Of a stretch of DNA of 64,000 nucleotides, positions 53,196-63,110 are shown in pieces. The stretch spans positions 744,001-808,000 of the forward strand of contig CAVOZT010000001.1 of the NCBI GenBank assembly GCA_963701375.1, read 5' to 3'. Origin of the DNA: CAVXTF01 sp963701375. GTDB taxonomy: Bacteria; Actinomycetota; Acidimicrobiia; Acidimicrobiales; CAVXTF01. The notes under the pieces were generated by a model. The model searched no databases. It saw only the letters and a list, made by a program, of their open reading frames with translations, and had not been told where the DNA came from. Made by a program: the position numbers and the translations under genes. Each line of letters opens with the position of its first letter. Position 1 is the first letter of the stretch.

Positions 53196-54624
53196 ACAGG
53201 CCAGGCGTGTGCTGCTCACAGCCTTGGTCGTCGCCGCCCTTACCGGCGTCACGGTCGCGGCTCACCTCACAGAGAACGTCGCAGCCGGGGCGCCGTCCCA
53301 GGAGCCTCCTTCGACCCCGCCCGCGGCCGGGGTCAGCGCGGTCGCGACGGCCGACGTCTCGTCGACGGCCTGGTACTGCGCGGCGGGGGCGCCGCCCACC
53401 CTTGTCTTGTCCAGCCTTTCGGACAAAGCAGTGCGGGGGACCGTCACCTGGATTGGAGCCGCGGCGACGGGCGTATTCGTTCCGGCGGGTGGTCGGGACG
53501 TGATCGCGCCACCCTCGCACGCCACCGGCCCGCAGGGGGCGACGGTTCTTCTCGGCGGGGGGAGGGTGGCCGTGACCGAGTCAGTGCGCAGCGCCGACAG
53601 CTGGAGCGTGTCCGCATGCGCTTCTGCGGCGTCCGGCACTTGGTATTTCCCTCAGGGGTCGACCGTGGCGGGCAACTCCGTGACACTGAACATCTACGAC
53701 CCGTCGGTCACTGCCGCAGTTGTGAACATTGACGTCGTCACGGCTTCAGGCGAGACACTGCCTGCCGCATATCAGGGGTTGGCAGTGCCGGCCGGGGGTC
53801 TCGTGACCGAGCAGCTCGACAAGCATGCAACCGGCGATGCCGTTCTCGGAACCGTTGTGGAAGCGGCATCTGGGTCGGTCGTCGCAAGCGAGCTGGATGT
53901 CACCACGACGGGCGGCCGACGCGGGATCTCCGAGCAGCTCGGTGCTCCGGCGGCGAACCGTGTGTGGGCGTTCCCATACACCGTCGAGCCCATGGGCGGG
54001 TCCGTATCGATCAACGTGATCAACCCGGGCACCGACCCGAGCAGGTTGGTGCTGGGAGCCACTTACGGGTCCGGTATCGCGGTGCATCCCGTGACGGTCT
54101 CGGTCAAGGGTCAATCCGTGTCCAGCATCGTTCTCGGCAACCAGCCGGGTTTCGCCCCCGTGACGCCTTACTCGATCGTGATCCAGGCGAGCTCGCCAAT
54201 AGTGGTGGGTCGCGCCATCGACTCACCTGGAAACTCACGGGGAAACTCACGTGCAAACTCGCGTGGGAAATCGCTCCCGCCGAGCTCGGGTTACACGATG
54301 GGCGTGGCAGTCGGAGCCGAAAGGTGGCTCGTTCCGGGTATTGCACCGCAGGAACACGTGCTCTCGCTCGCGATCGAGGCGCTAGGCGCGAAGCCATTGC
54401 ACGTGACCGTCTCGAGATTTGAAAAGGGAACGGCTGCGGTCGCCGGCGGGCGCGATTCCGCGGTGGTCGTACCTGGCGAAGAAGCTCACGTGGACCCGAG
54501 ATCGCTTTCCGGCTATTCGGGCCCGCTCCTTGTCGTTGCGGACGGACCCGTTGCAGTGGAACTCGACGCCGGACCTGCGGGATCAGCAGGCATCATCGTC
54601 GTTCCCGCGTTCGTCCTGCTTTGA
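53188..54624 (+). CDS. DUF5719 family secreted protein
   Basis: A 478-residue exported protein. The signal/anchor helix is ARRVLLTALVVAALTGVTVAAHL (residues about 5-27). The rest is beta-rich: repeated strands such as SGTWYFPQGSTVAGNSVTLNIYDPS and GSVSINVINPGTDPSRLVLGAT are typical of DUF5719, a family of unknown function that in Actinobacteria sits beside a GT2 gene. A 12-bp repeat encodes GNSR-GNSR-ANSR-GKS near residue 350. ATG 53188 is preferred over a start at 53086 because the signal peptide begins there. Its last 32 bp overlap the convergent ftsH. Confidence 0.8.
   Translation: MGEQARRVLLTALVVAALTGVTVAAHLTENVAAGAPSQEPPSTPPAAGVSAVATADVSSTAWYCAAGAPPTLVLSSLSDKAVRGTVTWIGAAATGVFVPAGGRDVIAPPSHATGPQGATVLLGGGRVAVTESVRSADSWSVSACASAASGTWYFPQGSTVAGNSVTLNIYDPSVTAAVVNIDVVTASGETLPAAYQGLAVPAGGLVTEQLDKHATGDAVLGTVVEAASGSVVASELDVTTTGGRRGISEQLGAPAANRVWAFPYTVEPMGGSVSINVINPGTDPSRLVLGATYGSGIAVHPVTVSVKGQSVSSIVLGNQPGFAPVTPYSIVIQASSPIVVGRAIDSPGNSRGNSRANSRGKSLPPSSGYTMGVAVGAERWLVPGIAPQEHVLSLAIEALGAKPLHVTVSRFEKGTAAVAGGRDSAVVVPGEEAHVDPRSLSGYSGPLLVVADGPVAVELDAGPAGSAGIIVVPAFVLL
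54229..54276 (+). repeat. 12-bp in-frame repeat, four units, in DUF5719 gene
   Basis: Units at 54229-54240, 54241-54252 and 54253-54264, plus a degenerate fourth (54265-54276), encode GNSR, GNSR, ANSR and GKSL, a flexible surface loop between two strands. In frame and clearly a recent expansion, since the first two units differ at one base. Confidence 0.85.
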
Positions 54625-56840
54625 CGCGCGAGTGTTCGACGTGCGCGGGGATCAGCCGACCGGCTGCCCACCTGCCGGGCCCAACGGGCCGGGTATCGGA
54701 GAAGCGGGAGCGACGGGTGCGCTCGCTGACGCCCGGGGTCGAGACCGGCACCGTCTCAGGTTGTGCCGCACCCGTCTCGGCACCGGCAGGTGCGGTCACG
54801 GGTTGGGGCTCTACTTTGTCTGGCGTCTGTGCGGCCGCGTCTGCGGCCTGTGCGGCTGCCCCTTGCAACTGGGGTTGGGATCGGCCCTTGGGCACCGTGT
54901 GAACGGGGCGACCGTACGCCTCGTTGACGAGGCTGCCGACGCTCGCGCCATCCACCGTCTCCTGCCTGAGCAATGCCTCTGCCACGGCTTCGAGGCCGCG
55001 CCGGTGACGGGTCAGGACGTCGAGTGCACGTTCTTCCTGTTCGCGCAGGATCTTTGCGACCTCTGCGTCGATCACCCTGCTCGTGTCCTCGGAATAGTCG
55101 CGGGTGTGCATGAGGTCCTCGCCCAAGAAGACCATGCCTTGTGATCCCCACGCCATCGGGCCGAGCTCACCGCTCATGCCCCATTCCCTCACCATCTTGC
55201 GCGCGAGCTCGGTGTTCCCAACGAGGTCGTTGTTGGCCCCGGTCGACAGGTCGCCGTAGACGATGAGCTCGGCAGCCCTTCCGCCCATCCGGACGCAGAC
55301 GGAGTCCTCGATGACGGCACGCGGGTAGATGTGCCGTTCCTCGAGCGGCAACTGCTGCGTTGCGCCGAGAGCCATCCCTGTCGGGAAGATCGTTACCTTG
55401 TGTACCGGGTCGGCGTTGGGCAGCACGTAGGCGAGAACTGCATGGCCGCCCTCGTGGTAGGCGACGCGCTCTTTTCTCGGCATCCGAAAGGATGAGGCTC
55501 TCGCGGCGCTGTCCCATCAGAACCCTGTCGCGTGCCTCTTCGAAGTCGCGGATCTCGACCTGCTTGGCGCCGCGCCGCACTGCGTAGAGCGCAGCCTCGT
55601 TGACGAGGTTGGCGAGATCTGCACCGCTCATCCCGGGTGTCCCGCGGGCAACGAGAGCGAGGTCCACGTCCTGTCCGATGCGCTTGTCCTTGCAGTGCAC
55701 GCGAAGGATCGGTAGCCGCTCTTCGAGGTCGGGCAACGGCACGACGATCTGGCGGTCGAAACGGCCGGGGCGCAGAAGGGCAGGATCGAGGATGTCGGGA
55801 CGGTTCGTCGCCGCCATGATCACCACGCCTTCGGCGGGGTCGAATCCGTCCATCTCGGAGAGCATCTGGTTGAGCGTCTGCTCCCGTTCGTCGTGACCTC
55901 CGCCGAGCCCAGCACCGCGCTTTCGGCCGATCGAATCGATCTCGTCCACGAAGATGATCGCGGGAGCCTGTTTGCGGGCAGTTTGAAACAGGTCGCGGAC
56001 CCGGCTCGCCCCGACACCGACGAACATCTCCATGAAGTCAGATCCGCTGACAGACATGAAGGGCACTCCCGCCTCTCCCGCGACGGCGCGGGCGAGAAGC
56101 GTTTTACCTGTCCCGGGCGGACCTACGAGCAGGATCCCTTTCGGTATCCGGGCTCCCATCTCCTTGAAGCGCTGCGGGGATTTGAGGAAGTCGACGACTT
56201 CGCTGATCTCGAGTTTGACGCCGTTGTAGCCCGCCACGTCCGCGAACGTGGTTCTGGGCCTTTCTGTCGAGTACAGGCGCGCCCTCGAACGGCCGATCGA
56301 CATGATTCCCGACATGCCGGCCTGTGTTCGCCGGAGGAAGAACCACGCGATCGCGACGATCACCAAGATCGGGAGCAGGTAGAGAATGATCGAGCCCCAT
56401 TGCGACGGCGACGAGTTCTCGAAGGTGACGGCGACGCCTTTCGACTGCATGACGCCAACTTCCGTGTCGAACGCGGGGTGCGGGCCGTCGGTGGTGTAGC
56501 TCTCTCCGTTGGAGAGCTTGCCCGTCACGACTCCGGTCGTGTTGTCAACCTGAGCGGTCGCCACCTGCTTTGCGTTCACCTTGTCGAGAAACTGCGACCA
56601 GCCGATGGAGGTCGCCGAAGGCTTGGACAAAAGGGACGGGACCGACAGGAACACGATCAGGAGCACGAGCACAGCAACTAGGACGAACTTCCAGCTGCGG
56701 TCCCCGGTGGGCGGGGTCTGTCCAGGTCCGGAGCCCGGTCCTTGACCCTGACCCTGCGGTCCCTGTCCAGGCGTGCCGCGCCCCCCTGGCATCCCAGGCC
56801 CGAACCTGGGCGCGTCCTTGTCCGTCCCGGGCGGGCTCAT
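54593..56840 (-). CDS. ftsH: ATP-dependent zinc metalloprotease FtsH (frameshifted)
   Basis: This is a FtsH of about 748 residues after removing one extra A in the AAAA run near 55485. Order: Gly/Pro/Gln-rich cytosolic N-terminus, first helix (WKFVLVAVLVLLIVFLSVPSLL), a periplasmic-side domain, second helix (IILYLLPILVIVAIAWFFL), AAA+ domain with Walker A GPPGTGKT, Walker B IIFVDEID and the second region of homology ATNRPDILDPALLRPGRFDR, then the zinc protease motif HEGGH just after the break and the third ligand region in DLSTGANNDL. It degrades membrane and short-lived proteins. The C-terminal tail is long and low-complexity. Since ftsH is generally important, the break is probably an error. 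Confidence 0.94.
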
Positions 56841-56932
56841 TGCTCCATGGTACGCGCCGGGTGCCCTGTTCTCGGCACCAGGTCGGGTCTGCCTGCGGTC
56901 CGCGTGGCGGGCGCGTCGGTACTCTGGGCGCG

Positions 56933-57772
56933 ATGTGCGCCGCCGACGGCTCGTTCGAGCCTCCTGGCGGAGTCATGACCGGCGAGCCGACGGATCCTCT
57001 TTTCAGTCGTCCTCCCGCGGATGCGGCTGCAGCGCGGGCGTGGTTCGGGATAGCCGTAGGCGGGTTCGCGGCGGGATACCTGGCGAGCGCGGTGCTCCTG
57101 ACCGTCTTTGCTGCCGTGAGCGGGAATCTCAAAGATCTTTCTCATCTGGAGGGGCTTTCGGTACCTCCGTGGTGGGTGACGATCGTGGGTCTCGCCGGAC
57201 TGTGGATGGGGTTCCTGGGTGCCGTGTTCCTCGCCAGCCGGACGCGTGGTTCGGGGCACCCGGCTTCGGACATGGGGCTGCGCATCGCGTGGTGGGACGC
57301 CCCAGTAGGGATAGTGATCGGCATAGCGGGCCAGCTGGCCGTCGACCTGTTGTACCTCCCGTTCGAGCACATAGTCCCCGGGCTCCAGCACGAGCTGAAC
57401 GCTCCGGCCAACCGTCTGACCGGAGGGTTCCACGGGGCTGACCTGGCGGTCATCGGCGTGTTGACCGTCGTCGTCGTTCCGGTGGTAGAAGAGCTGTTCT
57501 TCCGTGGACTTGTCCTTCAGTCCCTGGTGAGATTGTTCAGGGGAGTCGGCAGGCGCCTGGGGCCGGCGCTCGCGATCGTGTCGACCGGGATCCTCTTCGC
57601 GCTCGCACACGCCGAGCCGGTCCAACTCGCCGGCCTTGCTCTGTTCGGCGTCGTGCTGAGCGTGATCGCTTACAGGACCGGGCGCCTTGGTGCGTGCATG
57701 TTCGCCCATGCCGCGTTCAACGGATTTGCGGTCGTGGTCGTCGCGTTCCAGGGACGCATCACGTTCGTCTGA
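56933..57772 (+). CDS. CPBP family intramembrane metalloprotease
   Basis: A 279-residue membrane protein with about six to eight helices. The CPBP/Abi motifs are all there: EELFFRG (EExxxR), FALAHAEP (FxxxH) and FAHAAFNG (HxxxN), which form the intramembrane metal site. Members process prenylated or membrane-bound substrates; the one here is unknown. The start is ATG 56933 or ATG 56975, with the second giving the sequence MTGEPTDPLF. It is divergent from ftsH over 92 bp. Confidence 0.87.
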   Translation: MCAADGSFEPPGGVMTGEPTDPLFSRPPADAAAARAWFGIAVGGFAAGYLASAVLLTVFAAVSGNLKDLSHLEGLSVPPWWVTIVGLAGLWMGFLGAVFLASRTRGSGHPASDMGLRIAWWDAPVGIVIGIAGQLAVDLLYLPFEHIVPGLQHELNAPANRLTGGFHGADLAVIGVLTVVVVPVVEELFFRGLVLQSLVRLFRGVGRRLGPALAIVSTGILFALAHAEPVQLAGLALFGVVLSVIAYRTGRLGACMFAHAAFNGFAVVVVAFQGRITFV

Positions 57773-57818
57773 CGGCACCTGCCCCCTACGGGAGGCTCGC
57801 GTCGGGCACGATGGGGCG

Positions 57819-60251
57819 ATGCGCCGGTTCAATCTGTTGACTCTGGCCACCCTCGTGGCGCCGGTGGCAGTCATCGTCGTCGTCGTGCTCGCCATGCATC
57901 CGGTGCTTCTTCTGACCAACTCGACCACCACCGGGGGGGACACCGGCTCCCACGTTGCGTTAGCCACGTTCTTGCGCACCAACCTGCTTCCCCATTTCCA
58001 CCTCACAGGTTGGGACGCGGGCTGGTACGACGGCTTTCCTCTGTTCACGTTTTACTTCCCGTTCCCCGACCTGCTCGCTGCTTTGGGGAGCTACGTGATC
58101 CCAGGGAACATTGCGTTCAAGTTCGTGACGATTCTGGGAGCGGTCACCCTGCCGGTCGCGGCGTGGGCCTTCGGAAGGCTTGCAGGGCTTGCGAGACCAA
58201 GGCCCGCTCTCCTCGCCGCGTTCACTCTGCCGTTCTTGTTCGACCAGACGTATCAGATCTACGGAGGCAACCTGCTCTCCACGATGGCGGGCGAGTACGC
58301 GTACTCGCTCGGGCTGTCCGTGGCGTTGCTGTTCCTCGGTGTCGTGCTCTACGGATTGAGGACCGGACGCCTCAGATGGGCGGCGGCGGTCCTGTTGGCG
58401 GTATGCGTCGTGTGCCACCTCGTCGCGGTCTTGTTCGCGCTCGTCGGCGTCGTCATCGCCTTCTTCCTCGCCCCACCTTCTTGGCGTCGCGCTTGGTGGA
58501 TCGTGTCGTCGGTCGGCGCAGGGGCGTTGCTCAGCGCTTGGTGGTGGGTGCCGTTCGGCCTCCAGCAGTCGTTCACGACGAGCATGGGATACACGAACGT
58601 GCGCACCTTCGTCGACACGCTCCTGCCGCAACCCGACCGCTGGGCCCTGGTTCTTGCAGCGGTTTCCGTGGTGATCGGGATAGTCCGTCGCCAGCGAGGG
58701 GTGCTCTTACTGGTCGGGCTTGCGATCGCCTCTTTGGCTGCGGTCCTTTTCGATCCTCAAGGGAAGCTCTACAACGTACGTTTCCTGCCGCTGTGGTTCC
58801 TATGCATTTACCTGCTCGCCGGCATCACCGTCGCCGAGGGCCTGGTGCTCCTGGCGAAGTTGTGGCGCTCCTCGCGGACCGCACTTTGGCGGGCGACGAT
58901 CGGGCTGACCCCGGCGTGGAGGTCGTCTCAGTCAGACGAGGGTTGGCCGGCCGAAGACCCCCTCCCCCTTCTCCCAAAGCGTCCGCTGTGGAGGTCCGCT
59001 CCCGCGGCGATCGGCGGTCCGATCGCAGGGACCATCATCTCGTGTTTGATCGTCGTTCCTTCGCTGCTCGTCTCGTACAGCAACTCGAACGAGAACATCG
59101 CTTGGACCGTCGCAGGGTTCCCCGTGATCCCTGCGATCCACATCAGGCACAACATCGTCACCGATTGGGCCCAGTGGAATTACACGGGTTACCAGGGAAA
59201 GTCGGGATGGCCCGAGTTCTCGGGTCTCATGACCACGATGGGCGATCTAGGGGCTCGATACGGGTGCGGGAGAGCGATGTGGGAGTACAACTCGTCACTC
59301 GACCGCTTCGGAACGCCCGAATCGCTGATGGTGATCCCGATGTGGACCAACGGTTGCATCGCCTCGATGGAGGGGCTGCTCTTCGAATCGGCTTCGTCTA
59401 CCCCCTACCACTTCTTGAACCAAGCAGAGCTCTCGGTCGCACCCTCCGAGGCGATGGCACAAGGTGACGGCTTGACCTACGGCGGCCTCGACGTACAACT
59501 GGGCATCCAGCACCTTCAACTGCTCGGGGTGAAGTACTTCATGGCGTCCTCGGTGGTGGTGAAACAGGCGGCGAACGCCGACCCCGCTTTGGTGCGAGTG
59601 GCTACGAGCGGTCCTTGGCACACCCTTTATCAAGGTTCGTACATAGACACGACCTGGAACATCTACCTGGTGCGCGACTCCCAGATCGTCACCCCTCTCG
59701 TCAACCAGCCAGTGGTATTGAAAGGCGTGGGCAACTCGCAGTCGCAATGGCTCCCGGTCTCAACGAAGTGGTACGCCGACCCGTCGGCGTGGACCACGCA
59801 GATGACCGAAGGTGGGCCTGCGAGTTGGACGAAGGTCACCGCTTCTGTGTCCGACCCCCCGAAGAAGGCACTCCCGCCCGTACAGGTCACCGATATCACT
59901 CAGTCAGACGGAGGGGACAGGATCAGCTTCCACGTCAACAGGACCGGGATACCCGTTCTCGTCAAGATGTCCTATTTCCCCGACTGGCACGCCTCCGGCG
60001 CACAAGGCCCGTGGCGGTCAGAGCCGAACCTGATGGTCGTGGTCCCGACGTCCAACAACGTGGTGCTGAGCTACGGGTCATCCGGCCCGGGCGACCTGGG
60101 GGCTGTGTTGACGGCCTTTGGCGTAATCGCGCTCGATTGCGCTGTTGCGACGGCGCTCGGCGTCAGCAATTCTCCAACGCTCCAAATAGCCGTTCCCGGT
60201 GACAGGCGGCCCATCTCGGATGAGCCGTCACCCAGTAGGCTGGCCCGCGCC
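57819..60251 (+). CDS. PTPS-related multi-pass membrane protein, in frame with manB
   Basis: About 810 residues with an N-terminal helix (LLTLATLVAPVAVIVVVVLAM), then the family-typical GGDTGSHVALATFLRTNLLPH and GWDAGWYDGFPLFTFYFPFPDLLAAL, some ten further helices, and a long extracytoplasmic domain (about residues 430-745) closed by a last helix (DLGAVLTAFGVIALDCAVATAL). This layout matches the '6-pyruvoyl-tetrahydropterin synthase-related' membrane proteins, thought to be glycan-linked GT-C-like enzymes; the pterin name is historic. The start is ATG 57819. No stop occurs before manB; stops exist in the other two frames at about 60200-60240, so a one-base error may be hiding the true end. 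Confidence 0.75.
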
Positions 60252-61613
60252 ATGGGCGTCCTCGACGATGTCTTCAAGGCGTACGACGTTCGAGGCACGG
60301 TCCCCGATCAATTGGACGCCCGGATATGCCGGGCGGTCGGCTGGGGTTTCGCCCGTTTCGTCGGGACCGGACGGATCATCGTCGCCCGGGACATGCGAGA
60401 TTCGGGAGTCGAGCTCTCCGAGGCTTTCTCGGCCGGCGCACGCGCCGCAGGAGTCGGAGTCGTAGACATCGGCCTCGCGTCGACGGATCTCTTGTACTTC
60501 GCCTCCGGTCGCTTGGACCTGCCCGGGACGATGTTCACCGCTTCGCACAATCCGGCGCAGTACAACGGAATGAAGCTCTGCTTGGCGGGAGCACGTCCTG
60601 TCGGCCTCGAGACCGGTCTCGCGGACGTAAAAGAAGCGGCGATTAGGGCTCTGTCGTCGGGCGAGGATCTCGGACCGCCGATCGCCGGACTCGAAGAGAC
60701 GAGTCTCACCGAAGAATATGCCAGTCACGTCCGTACGTTTCTGGGAACGGGCGAGATGCGACCGCTCAAGGTTGTTGCCGACACCGCAAACGGGATGGGT
60801 GGTCTCGTCGTGCCCAAGGTCTTCGAAGGCCTCCCGTTCGATCTCCACGTGCTCTTCGGAGAGCTGGACGGCACGTTTCCGAATCACCCCGCAGATCCGA
60901 TACAGCCGGAGAACCTCGCCGACCTGAAGAACGCGGTGCTCGAGCTCGGCGCAGACGTGGGGTTGGCCTTCGACGGGGACGCTGATCGCGTGTTCCTCGT
61001 TGACGAGCAGGCAGGCGAGGTGTCCGGATCGCTCACGACGGCGCTCGTCGCAAAGGCCATGCTCGCCCTGCACCCTGGCGCAACGATCCTTTACAACCTC
61101 ATCTGCTCGCGGGTGGTCCCGGAGACCATCTCCGAGTGCGGGGGAGTCCCGGTCAGGACCCGGGTCGGCCATTCCTTCATAAAGCAGGTCATGGCTGAGA
61201 CCGACGCCGTGTTCGGCGGCGAGCATTCCGGCCACTACTACTTCCGCGACAATTTCCGCGCTGACTCCGGGATCATCGCGGCGATGGTCGTGCTCGGAAT
61301 GATGTCCAGATCGGGTTCTCCGTTGTCGAAGCTGCTCGCTCCTTACAGGCGCTATGCCCAGTCGGGTGAGGTCAACCTCGAGCACCCCGATCCCGCTGGA
61401 GCGGTGGAGGCCGTCGCAGCCGAGATGAATGCAAGAGGGGAGAGCACGGACAGGACCGACGGCGTCACCGTTGACCACCCGGACTGGTGGTTCAACCTGC
61501 GCCCTTCGAACACCGAACCGTTGCTGCGGCTGAACGTCGAGGCACGCACCGAATCGGAGTGCGCGATGCACGTCCGCGAAATTCTCGATCTAATCGCCGA
61601 GCTGAGCGCTTAG
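60252..61613 (+). CDS. manB: Phosphomannomutase/phosphoglucomutase
   Basis: This 453-residue region matches a complete alpha-D-phosphohexomutase. It starts FKAYDVRGTVPDQLD, has the phosphoserine loop TASHNPAQYNGMK, the metal-binding DGDADRVFLVDE, the sugar-specificity loop GGEHSGHYYFRDN and the phosphate-binding RPSNTEPLLRLNVEA, at the expected spacing. It converts mannose 6-phosphate to mannose 1-phosphate (or the glucose forms) for the nucleotidyltransferases of the glycan pathways. ATG 60252 fits the usual beginning, but the frame continues in from the upstream membrane protein without a stop. Followed by Trm112 and SIS genes, as in other Actinobacteria. Confidence 0.92.
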   Translation: MGVLDDVFKAYDVRGTVPDQLDARICRAVGWGFARFVGTGRIIVARDMRDSGVELSEAFSAGARAAGVGVVDIGLASTDLLYFASGRLDLPGTMFTASHNPAQYNGMKLCLAGARPVGLETGLADVKEAAIRALSSGEDLGPPIAGLEETSLTEEYASHVRTFLGTGEMRPLKVVADTANGMGGLVVPKVFEGLPFDLHVLFGELDGTFPNHPADPIQPENLADLKNAVLELGADVGLAFDGDADRVFLVDEQAGEVSGSLTTALVAKAMLALHPGATILYNLICSRVVPETISECGGVPVRTRVGHSFIKQVMAETDAVFGGEHSGHYYFRDNFRADSGIIAAMVVLGMMSRSGSPLSKLLAPYRRYAQSGEVNLEHPDPAGAVEAVAAEMNARGESTDRTDGVTVDHPDWWFNLRPSNTEPLLRLNVEARTESECAMHVREILDLIAELSA

Positions 61614-61656
61614 CCCGAACTCCACCAGACCAAAAACGCCACCAGAAAGGAAGACG

Positions 61657-61902
61657 ATGGCACTCGACCCGCTTTTGCTGGAGGTGCTGGCGTGCCCCGA
61701 GGACAAGGGCCCGCTGCTCTACTTCGCCGACGAGGATCGCTTGTACAACGCGCGCCTCAAGAGGAGCTACGCAGTCACAGACGGCATTCCGAACATGCTC
61801 ATCGACGAAGCAACAACCGTGGACGACCAAGAGCACGAACGCCTCATGGCAAAAGCTGCCGAGGGAGGCGCGAGCACCACGATGGCGAGTCGGGAAGGGT
61901 GA
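61657..61902 (+). CDS. Trm112 family protein
   Basis: An 81-residue protein of the Trm112/UPF0434 family: LDPLLLEVLACPEDKGPLLYFADEDRLYNARLKRSYAVTDGIPNML. One Cys (LACP) remains of the Zn-binding set, as in many bacterial members. In eukaryotes and archaea Trm112 activates methyltransferases; the role in bacteria is unclear. GAAAGGAAG precedes ATG 61657. Its stop overlaps the GTG of the SIS gene (GTGA). The gene order manB, Trm112, SIS isomerase is conserved in Actinobacteria. Confidence 0.9.
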   Translation: MALDPLLLEVLACPEDKGPLLYFADEDRLYNARLKRSYAVTDGIPNMLIDEATTVDDQEHERLMAKAAEGGASTTMASREG

Positions 61903-62981
61903 GCACGAACGGCGCGTCCGGGGTTGCCGGCGCCGGAGCTTCGCCGCTAGCAGGCTCGCTCGACAGTCTCGGAATGCACGAGGCGACCGCAACGCTGCCC
62001 GAGCAGGTTGCTGCAGCGATCGACGCGGGCCGCGGTCTCGACGGGCTGCCCGACCGCGAGAACGTGGAGCAGGTGGTCGTCCTCGGCATGGGAGGAAGCG
62101 GCCTCGCAGGCGACGTTCTCGTCGCCGTCGCGGGTCCATTCCTGCCGGTGCCTGTCACCGTGGTCAAGTCGTACGAGTTGCCGGACTTCGTAGGACGCGA
62201 ATCGCTCGTGTTCGCAGTTTCGTTCTCCGGTGACACAGAGGAGACCGTCGAAGCCGCAGGAGAGTCGTTCGAGGCCGGCGCCTCCCTCGTCGCTGTCACC
62301 GGCGGCGGAGAGCTCGAGAGACTTGCAGAGGAGTGGGGTGCCCCGGTCGTTCACGTGCCGCGATCGATACCCCAGCCACGCGCCGCGCTCGGGGCGATGG
62401 CGGTCCCTCCACTCGTCGTGCTCGAAGACATCGGCCTGTTCCCCGGCGCCACGGGATGGGTCGAGCTCGCCGTCGAGCAGCTCTCGCGCCGGCGCGATCG
62501 GCTCGTGCTCCCTGGTAGCGAAGCCGAGGTCATCGCCCGCCAGATCGGCAGGACGATTCCTTTGGTCCACGGCGCCCAAGCCGTCGGTGCGGCGGCCGCA
62601 ATGAGGTGGAAGACCCAGGTCAACGAGAACGCGAAGAGCCCCGCGTTCTATTCGGTGTACCCCGAGCTCGGCCACAACGAGGTAGCCGGATGGGGGCAGC
62701 ACGGCGACGTGACACGCCAGGTGCTCACCCTCGTCAACTTGCGACACGACGCCGAGCACCCCCAGGTTGCGCGTCGCTTCCCGATCGTGACCGAGATGCT
62801 GCGCGAGGTCGTGGCAGACGTGATCGAGGTGCGCGCACAAGGCGAGGGCGACCTGGCCCAGCTGCTCGACCTGATCCTCATCGGGGACTTCGTATCCCTG
62901 CACCTGGCTGCTTCCGAGGGCATTGATCCCGGCCCCATCCCGGTGCTCGACGAGCTGAAGCGCCGTCTCAGGGCAGGATGA
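61899..62981 (+). CDS. SIS-domain phosphoglucose/phosphomannose isomerase-like
   Basis: A 360-residue protein with two SIS domains. VVVLGMGGSGLAGDVLVAVAG is the first sugar-phosphate site, FAVSFSGDTEETVEAAG the Ser/Thr-rich loop, and the C-terminal bifunctional-isomerase domain contains VNENAKSPAFYSVYPELGHNEVAGW with the catalytic Glu and His. It would interconvert fructose 6-phosphate with glucose or mannose 6-phosphate, supplying manB. GTG 61899 overlaps the Trm112 stop; the longer upstream frame would run through that gene. Confidence 0.87.
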   Translation: MSTNGASGVAGAGASPLAGSLDSLGMHEATATLPEQVAAAIDAGRGLDGLPDRENVEQVVVLGMGGSGLAGDVLVAVAGPFLPVPVTVVKSYELPDFVGRESLVFAVSFSGDTEETVEAAGESFEAGASLVAVTGGGELERLAEEWGAPVVHVPRSIPQPRAALGAMAVPPLVVLEDIGLFPGATGWVELAVEQLSRRRDRLVLPGSEAEVIARQIGRTIPLVHGAQAVGAAAAMRWKTQVNENAKSPAFYSVYPELGHNEVAGWGQHGDVTRQVLTLVNLRHDAEHPQVARRFPIVTEMLREVVADVIEVRAQGEGDLAQLLDLILIGDFVSLHLAASEGIDPGPIPVLDELKRRLRAG

Positions 62982-63033
62982 GCGAGGCGCGGGCGCGGGC
63001 ACAAAACGGCCCTCGACCGAACCGTTTCGATAC

Positions 63034-63110
63034 TTGACGGACCTGCACGTATCCTTTGGGACCCGCCTGACGTCCTCAGGCCGCGTATCCGCAGATCGAG
63101 GAGCCCTCGA
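63034..63110 (+). promoter_or_regulatory. ahcY leader with hairpins and hidden ribosome-binding site
   Basis: TTGACG (63034-63039) and TATCCT (63050-63055) are possible promoter elements, though not at a standard distance from each other. Two hairpins follow: GCCTGA/TCAGGC (63065-63081) and TCGAGG/CCTCGA with a 3-nt loop (63096-63110). The second ends at the base before ATG and pairs most of the GAGGAG Shine-Dalgarno, so translation may depend on its opening. The motif does not clearly match the known SAH riboswitch. Upstream, AAACGG/CCGTTT (63004-63027) is a further weak stem. Confidence 0.45.

Noticed and set aside
363..56840. Calling the broken genes pseudogenes
   Set aside because: Both halves of each gene keep catalytic motifs, several are core genes, and many breaks are in homopolymers; indel error explains the whole set better.
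62982..63110. SAH riboswitch before ahcY
   Set aside because: Hairpins are present but I could not match the conserved core by eye, so I report only a structured leader.
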